A stretch of DNA of 64,000 nucleotides from Erpobdella octoculata (lineage: Eukaryota; Annelida; Clitellata; Hirudinida; Erpobdellidae), in contig OZ022246.1 of assembly GCA_963978895.1 (NCBI GenBank), positions 12,249,320 to 12,313,319 of the forward strand, read 5' to 3'. The notes beneath the pieces were generated by a model. The model saw only the letters and a list, made by a program, of their open reading frames with translations, made no database searches and had not been told where the DNA came from. Both the position numbers and the translations under genes were made by a program. Every line of letters begins with the position of its first letter. The first letter of the stretch is position 1. Positions 1-34,500 of the stretch are shown piece after piece.

Positions 1-1089
1 AAATCTTATTAAATTCAATGAAATAATTTTAAATTAAAAAAGTAAAGAGCAAAAATATCTCATTTACAAAACAAAACGTTCCAGTTCTGTTTCACCTCCT
101 TCTCACAGTAGAAATAACGGCATGCGACGTGTGTGTGTGTGTGTTTGTATATATGTATGTATGTGCGAGTATGTGTTTGTGTACACGTGTGTGTGCTTTC
201 TTTCTTGAAAGAAAAATTTGCACAGATGAGAATCACCGCGTTCAATCGATACTCAAGTTGTTTGGTACAACATATTCTTTGTCATCTCTGCATTGTTCTT
301 CGTCCAACCGAATGAACTTCTTCCATGCAATGCCAACTCTGTCAACTTCTGAGTCTCAGAAATAAATAAGCATTTAATTGTTTATATTTAATTCCGCTAT
401 CAGCCCTGTCGTTTTTGTCACCAAAGACACATAAAAATGTCAATTTTTCAGTGTTTTGTTGGAATTTTTCTTTCAAACTGCTTTCTTTCTCCTTTAGCAG
501 CTTGCACGATGTTCTGAAGCCACCAATTAAAATGCCGACAACTCGAGCACAAAAAACCCTGCAAGTTAAGTTGTAAGTTGTGGAGTTGAAAAAAAATCCG
601 AAATGTTGATAACACATGCGAATATATTCGTCTGCACAGATTCCCGCCCCCGCCAGAATGAAAAGGCGGTTACAAAAGACGTTAAAGAAGAAAAGAAAGT
701 AAAATTAGTTCTACAATGATTTTTGAGTATTGATTAACGACAGAAATGAATTAAATCATTTACATTTATTAGAAATTAGTAAATGGAAAGTAAAGTTTAA
801 TTGGAGCAACTGACATGAGTTATTGCTACTCAATCTCGGAAAACAATGAACAACACGTATGTTAACTCCTGGACTTTACATGGAAAATTCTCAATCAGCG
901 AAGCCAGCCAGCCTAATTGCCACCTCCTCTTTGACATTAACAGAACCGCGTGTCGAGTTACAGCAACATAACATTAACGAAAAATACTTAACTACCCTAC
1001 AAATTATTTATTCTATATTCAATAAAGGCCCACAAAAACGCAAACGGATTTAAGAAGAAATCAAAATTATCTTTTTTATTTTTCTACAG
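1..1089. other. Intron or upstream sequence of TCF, no exon seen
   Basis: AT-rich sequence ending in a pyrimidine-rich acceptor (ttctacag, 1082-1089). It holds a GT-rich microsatellite near 125-205. No open stretch here has convincing coding character. Confidence 0.6.
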
Positions 1090-22450
<21,361 letters not shown>

Positions 22451-25400
22451 TGAACAAGATTTGTCAAAACTTTACATCAAACAAAATAGAATTACCACTG
22501 TCAAGACTGATTGTCGCTTTATCAAAATGTTTTCATGAAATACGCGTGGAACTTATTTGAACGTTCAAGTGTTCGGAGGTTTTCTTTTGCGAACTTGAAA
22601 AAACCGACAAGTATGTGTGTGCAGGAAATGACTAAAACCAATTGCCGATTTCTAATATTAAAATGTTATTGTACAAATGTGAAAAGTTTAAAAAAAAATT
22701 GTTTTCCAACTACATAAAAATACTGTTTAAAAATTTGAATGGAAGTTTTTTTTTTATAAAGTTCTTATAGAACAATGTCCTTTATTAATAATTAATCATT
22801 TTGAGCCCTTGAAATTTAATGGTTTATTTTCGTCAATCTAAAGATCTATAAGGCCGGGTGAAGTTTTTCTGCTTGTACGAAGCAAGCTACGTTATGGTTA
22901 ATAAACTAAATAAAGCCACCCTTGCAACAAGCCACCCAGCTCTGAAGAGGCTATTATTGCATCCAACTTTTGTAAATGAACGTGACAGTATTTTGACATT
23001 TTTATGCCTTTCAAGTGAAGAAAAAAGACTCTCTCTATAAAAAGCGCTTCTTTCAAAAGTGCCTCCCAGTGGTGGAGTTGATTGTCAACATGCAACTAAA
23101 GCTTGTTTCCACTTGCTGAAACTCTGGTGACTCGAGTTACTAGAAGAAATTTGAACCAGATGCCAAGTTCATTCAGACATCCTAATAACAGCATTGCTCT
23201 AGAAACATAAATATTATAATCTAGTTACATGATATGTCAAGGTAGATACAGTGCCAATACTGGCCTACGTGCCACTTAGCACAGTGGTCTGTCTAATGTC
23301 TGAGTTTCAGTTTTCTAACTTACTTTGTTTTTTTCAGTAGCTGAAGCCTCAAGTTCAACTCGTCCTCTCGTTAACAGTTAAAACTTCAAATCTATTCAAA
23401 TCTAGTACCATGTTGCTGATTGGATGGTTCTGGTTGGCTTTATAGCTGCTGCTGTAGACTTAAGTTGTAGCAGGAAAAATAGCTTTACATCGATTTTTGC
23501 TATTTTCCCTTATCTACTTTTTTTTAGGTTCATATAGATTAAGTCACTGACAAGAGTTGTGTAGGTTTGTACGGAGTGCAGGAATGATCAAGGGCGCAGC
23601 CAGGGTTTCTAGGTGGGGGAAGGGGGCGAATAAAAATTATATAATTCTTTGAATAAAAATATTTGTGTTGTTATAAAATGATGTAAATTAAATGAATAAA
23701 ATAAATATTGATTTTTAATCGATTTTTTGCATTTTTAAATTTTATAGAATACATTCATTAGAAAAATATAAAATGTGAAACTGAACTAAATTAAAACGAG
23801 AAACAAACTGTTGATAACTAATGGGGCGATGGGCGAATAAACGGTTTTTTGACTATATCTACTAATGGCGCTTATAGAAATTAGCTTCGTCGTACACTTA
23901 TTAAACTGTAAAGTTTTGTTCTGACAGCAAAAAATATAGGACAAAATAATAATTTGGTTATTTGTATACTTACAAAGCTCTATGAAAAGTTCTAAAGCAT
24001 AAATCTAAAATGTGGATTCTACGAGTATTTTTATAAATATATATATCATATAAATCAAAAACACACGAGCTGTGGACAATCTCGTAACCCCTCTTTTGTG
24101 CACATTACACCTTGCATAAGTCATTCAATTAGACCCTTGTACGACTGTTCCCATTGCGGGTATCGTCTGTGCTTCTAACTAATCTCCAATTTCAACATTG
24201 CAGCTTCACATGTTTTCCTCAATAACCATTAACCATAACATCAAATAACATACCTGAGCTGTGTTTTAAGAAAGTCTAGAAAGTCACTGTTTTATAAATA
24301 AGTGATCCTGCTTGTGGTTTCAAAAACCGTAAATTCAGAAAACAAAACAAGTAAATAAAGCTATTTAAGCAAATATTAATTAAAAATTAGAGAATCTTTA
24401 AAAATTAGAGAAGTTAATTAATTAAAGTTTCCCTAGATGGGAAGTAATTCCCTTGGGAGACTCCTTTTGGGTGATGTTTATTTTGTTGTACTTTTTCTTG
24501 TGATCTGTTTTTTTGCTTATAATCATCCCAATAAACAAATTAAATTAAATTAAAAATTAAAGCTAATTAATTACGTTAAGTTAATTCTTAAAAATTGAAA
24601 CGATACTTCACCCCTGCAAAATAACTCCTTGGATTTGAAGTAATCAAGTGGGGTGGGGTCAATAACACGCAGTGTCTTCCTCTGCTATGTCATTTAGAAT
24701 AATGGCTGGTTTCAACGTTTCAACTACAATTAGCATACTTTTATAAACTTTTATCTCATATGCAGCAAACGTGCTTGTTTTTGCATTATTGTTTTTTTTT
24801 AAGAGAATTTTTCTTTTATTATCAGTCATCGGTTTCATATGTTTTAATTAGTTTTTATAAATTCAACCTAATTATCATTTAAAGTAAATTTATGCTAAAA
24901 TTTTTAATAAAAATTTATAATTTTGTCTCACCCTAAAAGTGGCATCAAGTGACAACTGCCCCCTTGCTCCTCTGCTTCTCGGCGTTTCAAGCTGTAAAAA
25001 TGCGGATCATCATTCCATGAAAACATTAATTTTCAAAACTTGTAAAAACAAAAAAGGGACTGATTTAAAAAAAATGTTGTTTGTCAAGATGTTTTATCAA
25101 TTTATTATATTGAGCGCACACTTAGATGACCTGATGCCATTCTGCTATTATAACACAATTTAACTACAGTTTTGTATATGTTAATTTTTTAATGTTTCTT
25201 ACATAATTTTGATATGCTGATTTCAGTGGTTCCATTGGTTTTGCTCTCTCATCAAATTTAATCATCAATAAAAATACTGATAACGAAAGAAAACCAAAAA
25301 GTATTTGTTGTGAATGTTTGTTTTCATTCGTCATTATTGAAGCATAGATTCAGGTTCTTCCTGCCATCTAGTGTCAACATGTTTCCGGCAATTCATTTCA

Positions 25401-27540
25401 ACCGGAAACATTTTCATGTACTTCAGGAGACCGAGAAATGTCTGCCAATCGTGGTCGTCCTGCTTTTTTTGAATTAATATGCATTTGTACATCAGACCTG
25501 TTTCTGATGTCTGCTCGAACAAATCAATGTTTTTCTTGTGTATTTTTCTGTAGTCGTGTAAATGTTTCTTTAAAATACGCAACTAACAGTTAATGACATG
25601 TTTTATGTGCTTTTTTGCTTTCAGTTTGAAATTTAAGCTCCATAACTTAGTCATCCTAAATATTGAATATAACTAAAACCAAACCCAGTTATATTTTTAA
25701 AATGTGAATAAGAAAATATTAACTTCAACAAAATATGTACATTTTTTACCTCAAAAAGTAAACACATAATATGTTGGACTTCGAGGCCACTAATTAGCGG
25801 GAATTACGAGCGAGCCAGGACCTTCCGTTTAGATTTGACCACCCCTCACCACAGACAGGTTCACAAAGATAGCAATTCAAAAAATCATCGTCGAGGGATT
25901 TTATCGATCGTCATCGTTGTTGCTTAAAATCGGCAAAACGTAGAGTTTGTCTGTTCACGTTTTTGGAAAATTATTCCAGAAAAGTTTGTACATCGATTTG
26001 TTCGCTTTGCTCAGTATTTTCGAACGAAGTCGGTGGAGAAAGCTACTTTGTACTTTAGTTTCAGATTTTTTGTAGTATAAGCAGAAATAGTGACGCGAGA
26101 GTCAGTGAGAAATCCTACTTAAAGCAAGCTAGCAAAGCAGTGAAACCGAACTGATTTTAGCTGATTTTGGCTATCACTTACTGGAACATCGCAATAAAGA
26201 ACAAATTGACAATTGCTATACTACTTTGTTTTATCGATTTACTGATTGCAGTAAATCGATAATAAATAAAAGGCACCGCTATCGTACAAAAGTTGCTAGC
26301 ACGTTGTTTTAGATTATGTTTTTAGATAGCTCAAAGCAGAGCTTGAAGTGCTCCTTCTACACGTTAGCAATTTATTTAGTGATATTCCTATTGGAATTCT
26401 GTCTTTCTTCGTGAATAACATGGAGATGTAAAGAAAGTCACTGAGTTATTGTAATATGACAAGCATCATTGGATCAACTCCTGTGTTGATCTTCAAATGA
26501 TGTTTTTCTTCATGGTCACAAAAGTAGGTAAACAAAGTATCCCTGTTTTATTTTTATGTGGGATAGCAGAGCTTAAGCGAAGCATTGGGTGGAAACGAAT
26601 TGGCTTAAAAAATCTGATCTTAAACCTGAAAGTCCCAATATTCCACATGATATGAGCCACTTGTTGACAATGAGAAAATAATAGTCCAACCTCTGCACAT
26701 AGGTTTTGTGAGATACTTTATAAAAGCATTTCCATCTTGCCAGCATTCCGGAAAATCTTGATGTTGTTGTAACGCGCGTGGTGAACAATTTCACAAATTT
26801 GAAAATGGTTGAAAACGTTATCAGGGTAAATGGGAAGAACAAATGTACACATGTGATGATTGATTACTGTTAAAACATCAAACGCTATAGTTCTCAATTT
26901 TTACCTCAACTACTTGCACACAACTACAATTACAATAGCCATATCTTTTGTATAGCAAATAAACATTGTTGTTGATCATTATAAAGCATAGACATTTCTG
27001 TCAAGTAAAGCATTTTATAATTGTATGCAAAACACGGGAATCATATTGTCTAAAAACTGTACGTGATATAGAGAAACTGAGATCAGTTCTGGATTCAGCG
27101 CCCAAAAATTAGTTTAAAATAAAATAACAGCCAGACCTAAGGCAGCAAAAATTGTGTTCCCAGTATGATGCATTAAAAATTGCTCCCGACTACTCACGGG
27201 TCACTGGGAGGATGAGCTAAAACAGTGGATGCTAATAATATAATGTCCCGGAAATGTTACTATTGGTATTGGTCAAACTTGGTAACGTAACCAGAGGATG
27301 GTAATGACGCATCAGAAACTCGATCACATTCCAAATCAGAGAATCTGGTCAAACTGGACACTGCCGCAATCCTCTTAGAATTTGTAAGCGCAACTGACTA
27401 TCAAAGTTGTATTTATGGCCACCAGATGCCCGCTACAGACTTTAACTTTAATGTTTCAACATTATTCTTAATTTCCATAACTGTGCACAAAAACCGCTAG
27501 AAGACAGGTACTAACTAGTGACCTTTCTGTTAGTTTTACC
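22451..27540. other. Intergenic region 3' of TCF
   Basis: AT-rich sequence with no exon I can support on either strand. The open frames present are short and lack family resemblance or splice context. Confidence 0.6.
22900..22914 (+). promoter_or_regulatory. Candidate polyadenylation signals of the TCF gene
   Basis: Two AATAAA hexamers (22900-22905 and 22909-22914) lie about 450 bp after the TCF stop codons and are the first close pair downstream. The role is inferred from position only. Confidence 0.35.
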
Positions 27541-27990
27541 TTAATTAAAACAGTCGTCGCCAACCAGCACATTGTAAGCCGCAAACATGACCACATTACC
27601 CCAATACTCCACAAAGTTCACTGGCTTAAAATTGAACGCAGGATAGAGTTTAAGTTGGCACTCATCATTTTCAAGTGCCTCAGAGAGCTGGCCCCACAGC
27701 CTCATCACTCCAACGCCTACATGACATGCCATGTCGAAAACGACTTCAATCCTCTTCGTCGTCGCTTCTCTTCGCTCCGGCAGGGCGTCTCAAGAGTGCT
27801 GGTGATAGGTCATTTGAGGTTGCGGGGCCAAGAATCTGGAACCAACTCCCGCCAGAAGTTACATCCCCTTGCACCATTGAAGACTTCAGAAAGGTCCTCA
27901 AAAAACACCTGTTCTGTGGCCTTGAGGCCCATTAACATGGAATTACTCCACTTTAAATATTGTCTAACATTCATTCATTCATTCATTCAT
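27541..27990 (+). mobile_element. LINE 3' fragment (C-terminal end of reverse transcriptase ORF)
   Basis: Broken plus-strand frames read HWLKIERRIEFKLALIIF, then after a shift FEVAGPRIWNQLPPEV and DFRKVLKKHLF. This is the typical C-terminal tail after the thumb of CR1/L2/Jockey-type LINE polymerases. At least one frameshift separates the parts (near 27700-27790). An ATTC microsatellite at 27970-27992 follows, as often seen at the 3' ends of such elements. No catalytic domain remains. Confidence 0.75.
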
Positions 27991-28484
27991 TTGTCTTGAT
28001 AAAAACATTTCTCTGCAGATTCATTATTAAAGCATTTTTTAGAACTAACATTTGGGAAGTAACAGGAGATCGGGTGCTCCCAAGGATTTTTCCTAAAGAA
28101 AATGTTTGTTAGAAAAAATAGCTACAAAGTTTGAAAAAGTACCTACTATCCCCACGGCCCTCAGCTATTTTTGGAAAAAAAACTGTATAAGGTTTATGAA
28201 AAAATTAGAAAAAGTACCTACGATAATTTTGTGGTGGCATGCTGCCAAGGTGGGTCCTTTAGTTGGGTGTTGCTGGACTCTGTCAGATTTTTCGGAAGTT
28301 GTCAGATCTTTGAACGATCGTGAGGATTGCATGGAGGACTGCAGAACTTACTTGGCGGTAGGGATGCAACTAGGGGAGCAGAGGGGCGAAAGCCCCCCCC
28401 CCCCCAGGGCAAATTGGAGGGTCCGGCAATTTTTCCAAATTTCCATTATTTTTTTTACAATTGCTTTAACTGGTTTGAGACTGA

Positions 28485-28577
28485 TTTTGACTATCTTCAG
28501 TTTGTAGTCTTTATTTTCTATCATTAATAAATTCTTAGAGATACCAAAAAAAAACTGCAGACTGAAGATAGTCAAAA
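28485..28577. repeat. Fold-back repeat, copy 1
   Basis: Inverted arms of about 24 bp (ttttgactatcttcagtttg and its complement at the right end) with two mismatches, around about 45 bp of AT-rich sequence. It looks like a very short fold-back element. Confidence 0.7.
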
Positions 28578-29319
28578 AAATTTTGTCTGCGGCGGGCTTT
28601 CTTCCTTTTTAAAACTTGAGCAAGCTCCCCCCCAAAGCCAAATCAGAAGGCCCTGCAATTTTTCCAAATATGCGGGGGTTTTCTTGGGTGGGGGGTGAGG
28701 GGTGCTACATTTATTCATAAACTTATTTTTTTACAATTGCTTTAACTGATTTTTACTATCTTCAGTTTGTAGTCTTTATTTTCCATCATTAATAAATTAT
28801 TAAAGATCTCAAAAAATGACTGCAGACTAAAGATAGTCAAAATAACATTTTCGCCACACTGCTCATTGGTCAGTAATACAGGGATGGCCGATGGTCCCTA
28901 ACCATAACAACCCCCTTTGACCAGAACTTCCCAGCTTCAAACACCTATGAAATAAACATTCTGCAGCTGATTTATATTTGTCTCAGAATACCAATCATGA
29001 CAAAAATTCAATTCACAGCTGATATGAATTATGGTGATCCATTTTAACAAGTTCAGGATAGTATTTAAAGTGGTAAAAGTAGAAATAATTGCAATGACAG
29101 TGATTACGTTACCACATTTGAAGCTAGAATAGAATCACTAAAAAGCATTTATACAAATGAGCAATACGGTAACATAGTTTGACTAGTAAATTCTGACTGA
29201 AAAATATATTTGTCTAGGAAATGCTCTGAAATGTGAAGCAACAAATATAAAAATAAAATGAAAAAAGTAGAAATAAAACAACACTTGAACAGCAAAAACA
29301 AACAAACAGGCAAAAACAA
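28578..29319. other. Intergenic / 3' flank of the minus-strand gene
   Basis: Contains the second fold-back copy and AT-rich sequence. No exon is recognised. No clear AATAAA was found on the minus strand close to the stop at 29320. Confidence 0.5.
28751..28842. repeat. Fold-back repeat, copy 2
   Basis: A second diverged copy of the 28485-28577 fold-back. The homology extends about 30 bp upstream (acaattgctttaact). The pair is a direct duplication of a larger segment that also includes the preceding C-rich tract. Confidence 0.7.
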
Positions 29320-30717
29320 TTAAGCAGCTTTGTTTCTAGAATGTGGAAGAGTGTTAGAATGCCTTGAAGCTGAACTTTTAGGAGAGTCCAGAAATTCCAG
29401 AGAAAATTTTCTTTGGCTGCGGGCTGGCTTCCTACTTTTCTTTGGAGAAGCATCTATAATGGCTGGCTTCTTTAGTTCACTAAAAGCTTTGGTTTGCCCT
29501 GAGGAATTATCGGTCGACATCACACAATTGAAATATTCTTTAGGAACAGATACGTAAAAGCTTGAGGTTTTCTTAAGACTAGGAGTTGGAGGTGTGCTTT
29601 TCAAGTCTGAATCATGCATTGATTTAGGCATATTGATAACGGTTGCTTCTCTTTCTTTGATGAGATCTCTACCCGTTTTGCTGACAGCAAATGTTTTATC
29701 AAAATCAATACATGCATATTCTGTTTTTAATGACATGCTAGAGATGGGGCCCAATGCTGGGTCTTCAGTAAGTGAGTCGAAGTCAATGTCAGCATAATTT
29801 ATACTCAAGTTTTTAGCATGCGAGTCACTGCTAGCAATTAGCAAATCTTCACACAAGTCACTGCTACTGCACTGATCTAAAACACTACATGCTACAAATG
29901 GGTTCGATATGACATTGTGATGATAATCATGATTTTTGTCTACAGCTTCATCTAGAACCACACTAGCCCCATCGGGTGCACGAGATAATTTAGCATAAGC
30001 AATTTGTCTTTCACTCTTAAAACTTGGAGAAAAGTAGTGTTTCTCTATTTGATTTTGATATTCATGGCTATTGTCAAACTGACAATAAAATATTGATGAA
30101 GGCACTTTTTTATTAATTGATTTTGATAAATGAAGAGTCTTGTAACATACACTGTTTTGAGTACAATTAGTATGAGCTTCCTTCATAGGTTGATATTCTT
30201 TTCCAAATCTAGGTCGCAAATGAGATGTTGAAAGAATGTTTGATGATGTCGTTCTATGTTTTACATTTGATGCCTTTGAAAGCTTATTTGTGCTAAATTT
30301 TTCATTATCAAACTCTAGAAATCCAACTTCGACAGATGATTGTCCAGCATTAAATAATTTATCAGTAGGAACACACACAAATTTAGAGTGTTCTATTTCA
30401 AGAGCCTTATGTACATTTTCTTTAAAATAGACTGAAACAAAAAGCAGAACAAAATTTAAAATTAAATCATGCTTTTCTAAACTTTGATTTGAGTATTAGT
30501 AATACCTACTCGAATCGGAAATAGTGAGATCTTCCAATGAAAAAACTATTTGTTGCTTCAAAAATTTAGATCTAAGTTGATACTTTTCATGAACTGGCAC
30601 ACTCTTTGACCGTCTCAAATTTCCACTAAAACCATGGAGCAATGTGCTATTGAACTGTTTGGTTTGGCATTTGGAAATTTTACAGATATCATTCATTTCA
30701 ACAATGAGATAAATCAA
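29320..30717 (-). CDS. Ser/Thr-rich protein with YxxIDF tyrosine motifs, possible Gab/IRS-type docking protein (3' exons)
   Basis: Two exons: about 30717-30510 and 30426-29320, joined through a GTAGGT donor and a ttgtttcag acceptor (phase 1, giving SDSIYFKENVHKALE). ATG at 30696-30694 could be the start, or the exon may continue a longer gene. About 430 residues with no globular domain. Notable pieces: NLRRSKSVPVHEKY, two related motifs YADIDFDSL and YACIDFDKTFAVSKTGRD, and a basic C-terminus. The second motif resembles the phosphatase-binding tyrosine motif of Gab-type docking proteins. This is suggestive, not proof; no PH or PTB domain is seen. It is divergently placed to ELMOD. Confidence 0.6.
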
Positions 30718-31534
30718 GATATTTGTTCAGCTCTTCTAACAGCTAACAGAGCTAACTCCACTAATCTGAACTTTCACTTTAAATCAGGGTTATACTCTGT
30801 GCTGCACCTGTAGCATTCTTTAAAACCATCTATTAAATTTAGAAAAGCTGAGCTGTTGAAGAATCCTCTGGATAATTACATAGTTATCCAGTAGTAAATT
30901 ATTTTAAGCAATCAGCAGGTGAAATCACTCACATAGCATTTTTTAACAACAAATTGTTGAACCTCATGAACCTAATAAAAAAAACCAAATTGCAAGCCAC
31001 TTCTCTTTGCTCATTAATATCATACAAAAAACAATAACTGTCTCCTAAACGATCCCCTTAATTCCTAACTAACATAAAACTGGTGGCTAATTATGCCCGA
31101 CACTTAACTGGCACCAAAACATGCAGCAGAGCAGACAAGACACAACTAAAAACAAATCATTTTATGCTTACTGCAAACATTGTTTAAAAAATTTAAATTC
31201 TACAAATTTTTATTAGTTAATATATTTGTTTATATTTTTCATTTTTACTTTTTAAATATAATCTTTATAGCATCATTTACTTTTCCTCGTTGTACCTCAA
31301 AAATACCTATGTTATTATTATTATTATTAGTTAACACTGACGCCAGCTCGTTGTATATTATCCTGTCATACAGACTTAATTTTTAGGTCTTCAGGTGCCA
31401 AAATCAGGACTAAGCTGGGCCGGATGGGTCGCGTTTTTTATTTTTCTTGAATTTTTTATTTATTGAAGGAGGGACTCGGACGTTCGTTAGATAGAAGAGT
31501 ATTATAAAATTCAAGCCTGACTGAAATCACTGAA
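30718..31534. promoter_or_regulatory. Divergent intergenic interval between two genes
   Basis: About 0.8 kb between the most 5' visible exon of the minus-strand gene and the ELMOD start codon. It probably holds both 5' UTRs and promoters. No sharp promoter motif was identified. Inference from position. Confidence 0.4.
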
Positions 31535-34500
31535 ATGTGGCAATACATACTCGCTGTTATATATTCTGTTTATAGGAGTTGCTGGAAATGGCTTTTAAGA
31601 CTTTTAACGGGAAAATGTGAACTGTTACGCATTGTGACTTCGAAACAAAGCAGTCTGCATAAAATAAAATGCTTCGGTAAATGTAAATGTGTTTCATTTG
31701 TTTGGACTACAGAGATGCCGCATTAATTTAATAGATAAATACATGCCCCAATGTTAAATCATAAAATAAAAGTATTGATGATTTACAGAGTTTTCATTGA
31801 ATATGTCTAAAAATGTTGTTCTAAGGAATTTGCTTACCGACAGAGAAATAAATTGTAAAGATGCTGTTGAAAAAATTATTCAATTGAAGTTTGTAAACGT
31901 GCCATTATATCCAGAGTAAGTTGTTTAAAATTATAATTTTGAAATATCCTAATTTTTTCTAAATTAAAACAGAAAAATGTTTATTATGAAAAAATACCAC
32001 ACTGGACAGTTTGCATGCTTCAATTTCTAGGTTTCCTTCAAAAACGGAAGCTTATTTGTCGCTCATTATTGGCTATCAACACTTGGTAGAGAAAGTAGAT
32101 GCAGTTAGAAAAATTTCATATTCTTCTGATGACTCTGAACATGAAAAGCTTTTGCTTCGGGTTTAAATTTATTTTTTTAAATATAATTAAATATAATGTT
32201 TATAATTGGCAAGTCAGAAGTAATTAAGCCTTAATGATATCACAAGTATTCTAAGTTTGGCACTGCCTGTTCACTTTCAATACTCGAATCCTTGAGATCT
32301 TTAGATGTAATAATGATGCAAATGTTACTACCATTGATTATTTTTTTGTTATCAATACTTACGTTGACATTTTTTCAGTTATGGAGTGAACTTAATCCTA
32401 ATGTGACACTTTCTTCAAGAAAAAGTAGGCAATGGGAAAGTATTGGTTTTCAAGGAAATGATCCTGCCACTGATTTTAGGAGCATGGGACTTCTTGGACT
32501 AAATTGTTTACTGTGAGAATTTTTCATTTTCTCAATCTACTCTTTAAAACTTAGATTACAATTTTATTGGCAAAGTTCTAGTTTTTCAACATTTTTCAAA
32601 CTAGTGTTGTTATTATATTATACAGGTTTTTTTATATAGCGCTTTTTTACAAAATAAAAGTCGCAAAAGCGCACTGCACAATTAAACGGAAGAGAACAAA
32701 TCTGTCTTGAGCCGTTTGCGAAAGACACTAAAAGGCATCGTTGGATCCTTCAGAGCGGTGGGAAGGCTATTCCAGGCCACAGGACCAGCCACAGAAAAAC
32801 CACGCCTGCCAATCGTCACAGTCTCCGTCTGAGGGACAAGTAGATCGCCGGCCGCCGCCGATCGAAGATGAGACCGACCAAAGAGTTGAGAGACCGGAAC
32901 ACATAACTTCTGAAGATAGACAGGAGCCATGCCATGGGGGCACTTATAAACCATAGAGCATAATTTGAAACGGATTCTCTGTGGAAAGGGAAGCCAATGA
33001 AGCCGCGTCCGCATCAGACCCGAAACGCTGGTCCAGCAAGGCAATGGCAGCACGAGACGGGCAGCTGCCCGAAGAACAGATTGAAGCCTGTTGATCTGGA
33101 ACAGCGGTAGACCGGCCAGGACCCCGTTGCAATAGTCAACCCGGCTGTGCACCAGTGCTCTTCAAGGGAGTGAGCAGAGTCTGTAGTGAGGCTCCTGCGG
33201 ATGACAAGTAGCTGACGAAGATGGTAGAAACAGGTACGGGTGAGATGGGAAATGTGTGTCTCCATGGATGAGACGAATGATGTAGTTAGCATCCACATGC
33301 CTGAATTCCAGCAGCAAGCTGGAACAGCCTCCAGCACAATAGAGCGGACAAGAAGCAGACGAAGTAGACTGGCGAACACTCTCGGTCTTCTCTAAAAATG
33401 CCTTCAAGAAATCACTCGCCGCAAGATCATAGGGTGGGGCTGAATAGCCACAGTCCTCGCCGAGCACCCCAGATAATGTTCTCCAGAGCTTTGCAGGATT
33501 ACCTTGACTATCATCGATTTTTCCTCTCCAGTAAGAATTTTTTTCTGCCTAAAAAGGCTGTGAGACGCCCTTACCTGGCTCATCCACAGAGTGCGATCAT
33601 CTGGGTCTCGAGTCCGCTTGTAGCACCGCTCCAACAGTCTTGATTTTTGCTTCGAGGCTGTGCAATCACGATCAAACCACGGCGTAAGAGGCTGAAGGCG
33701 CCCTCTAGCAGCACGGTAGGGAGCATTTTGATCAAGGAGCGACGATAAGGTGGTGTCATAGAGCTCCTGGTCCTGATCAATAGACATATCCTCATAGACC
33801 ACCGGATTGCACAGGAGGCTGCTATGTAAATCGGACCGAAATTGCTCAGAGTCGAAACTCCTCCAAGCACGAGTATTAATCTCGACAAACCGAGCTGGAG
33901 GAAGTCGGATCGGAACCCAGAAACGCACAAGAGAATGATCGGAGACCTGCGGCAGATCAACGACGACAGACGGAGATGGAAGATCAGATCTAGTAATAAC
34001 CAAATCAAGAGTATTACCCTGCGAATGCGTGGGACCGGTAACAGACTGCAGGAAGCCAAATGAACCTATGAGATCCAACAGACGAACAGCATGTGGATCA
34101 AGAGTAATGTTGACCTTGACATTCAGATCTCCAGTAATAATGACCTGGCAATTGTACGTCGCCAATGCTTCAAAAATATTTCCTAGTTCTATGAAAAACA
34201 GATCACTCGTGGGGATGCTTCCAAGACGGTATATCAAAACAAAGATATGAAACAGATTTTAGATGGCCTGTAAAATTTGGTGAAATTGTTGGTAACCGTT
34301 TCTAAATCCTTTATTTTATATTAACTTCACCGTGTTTGTTTACATGCTTGCTAAAAAAACCAACTTCCTGTTATCCTATGAAGTTGAAATTTGGTGGGTT
34401 TATTTGTAGCTGCGGACTTTACATTCTATTTAAATTTAAATTGTAAAAATGTATAATAAAATAATTGTTTATTCCATATTGATTCAAAAATAGCTTATAT

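Noticed and set aside
859..1053. 64-codon frame just before the first visible TCF exon
   Set aside because: No family resemblance, AT-driven composition, and it is separated from the exon by a clear acceptor tract.
26573..26842. 89-codon minus-strand frame
   Set aside because: No motif, no splice partner, and composition like the surrounding intergenic DNA.
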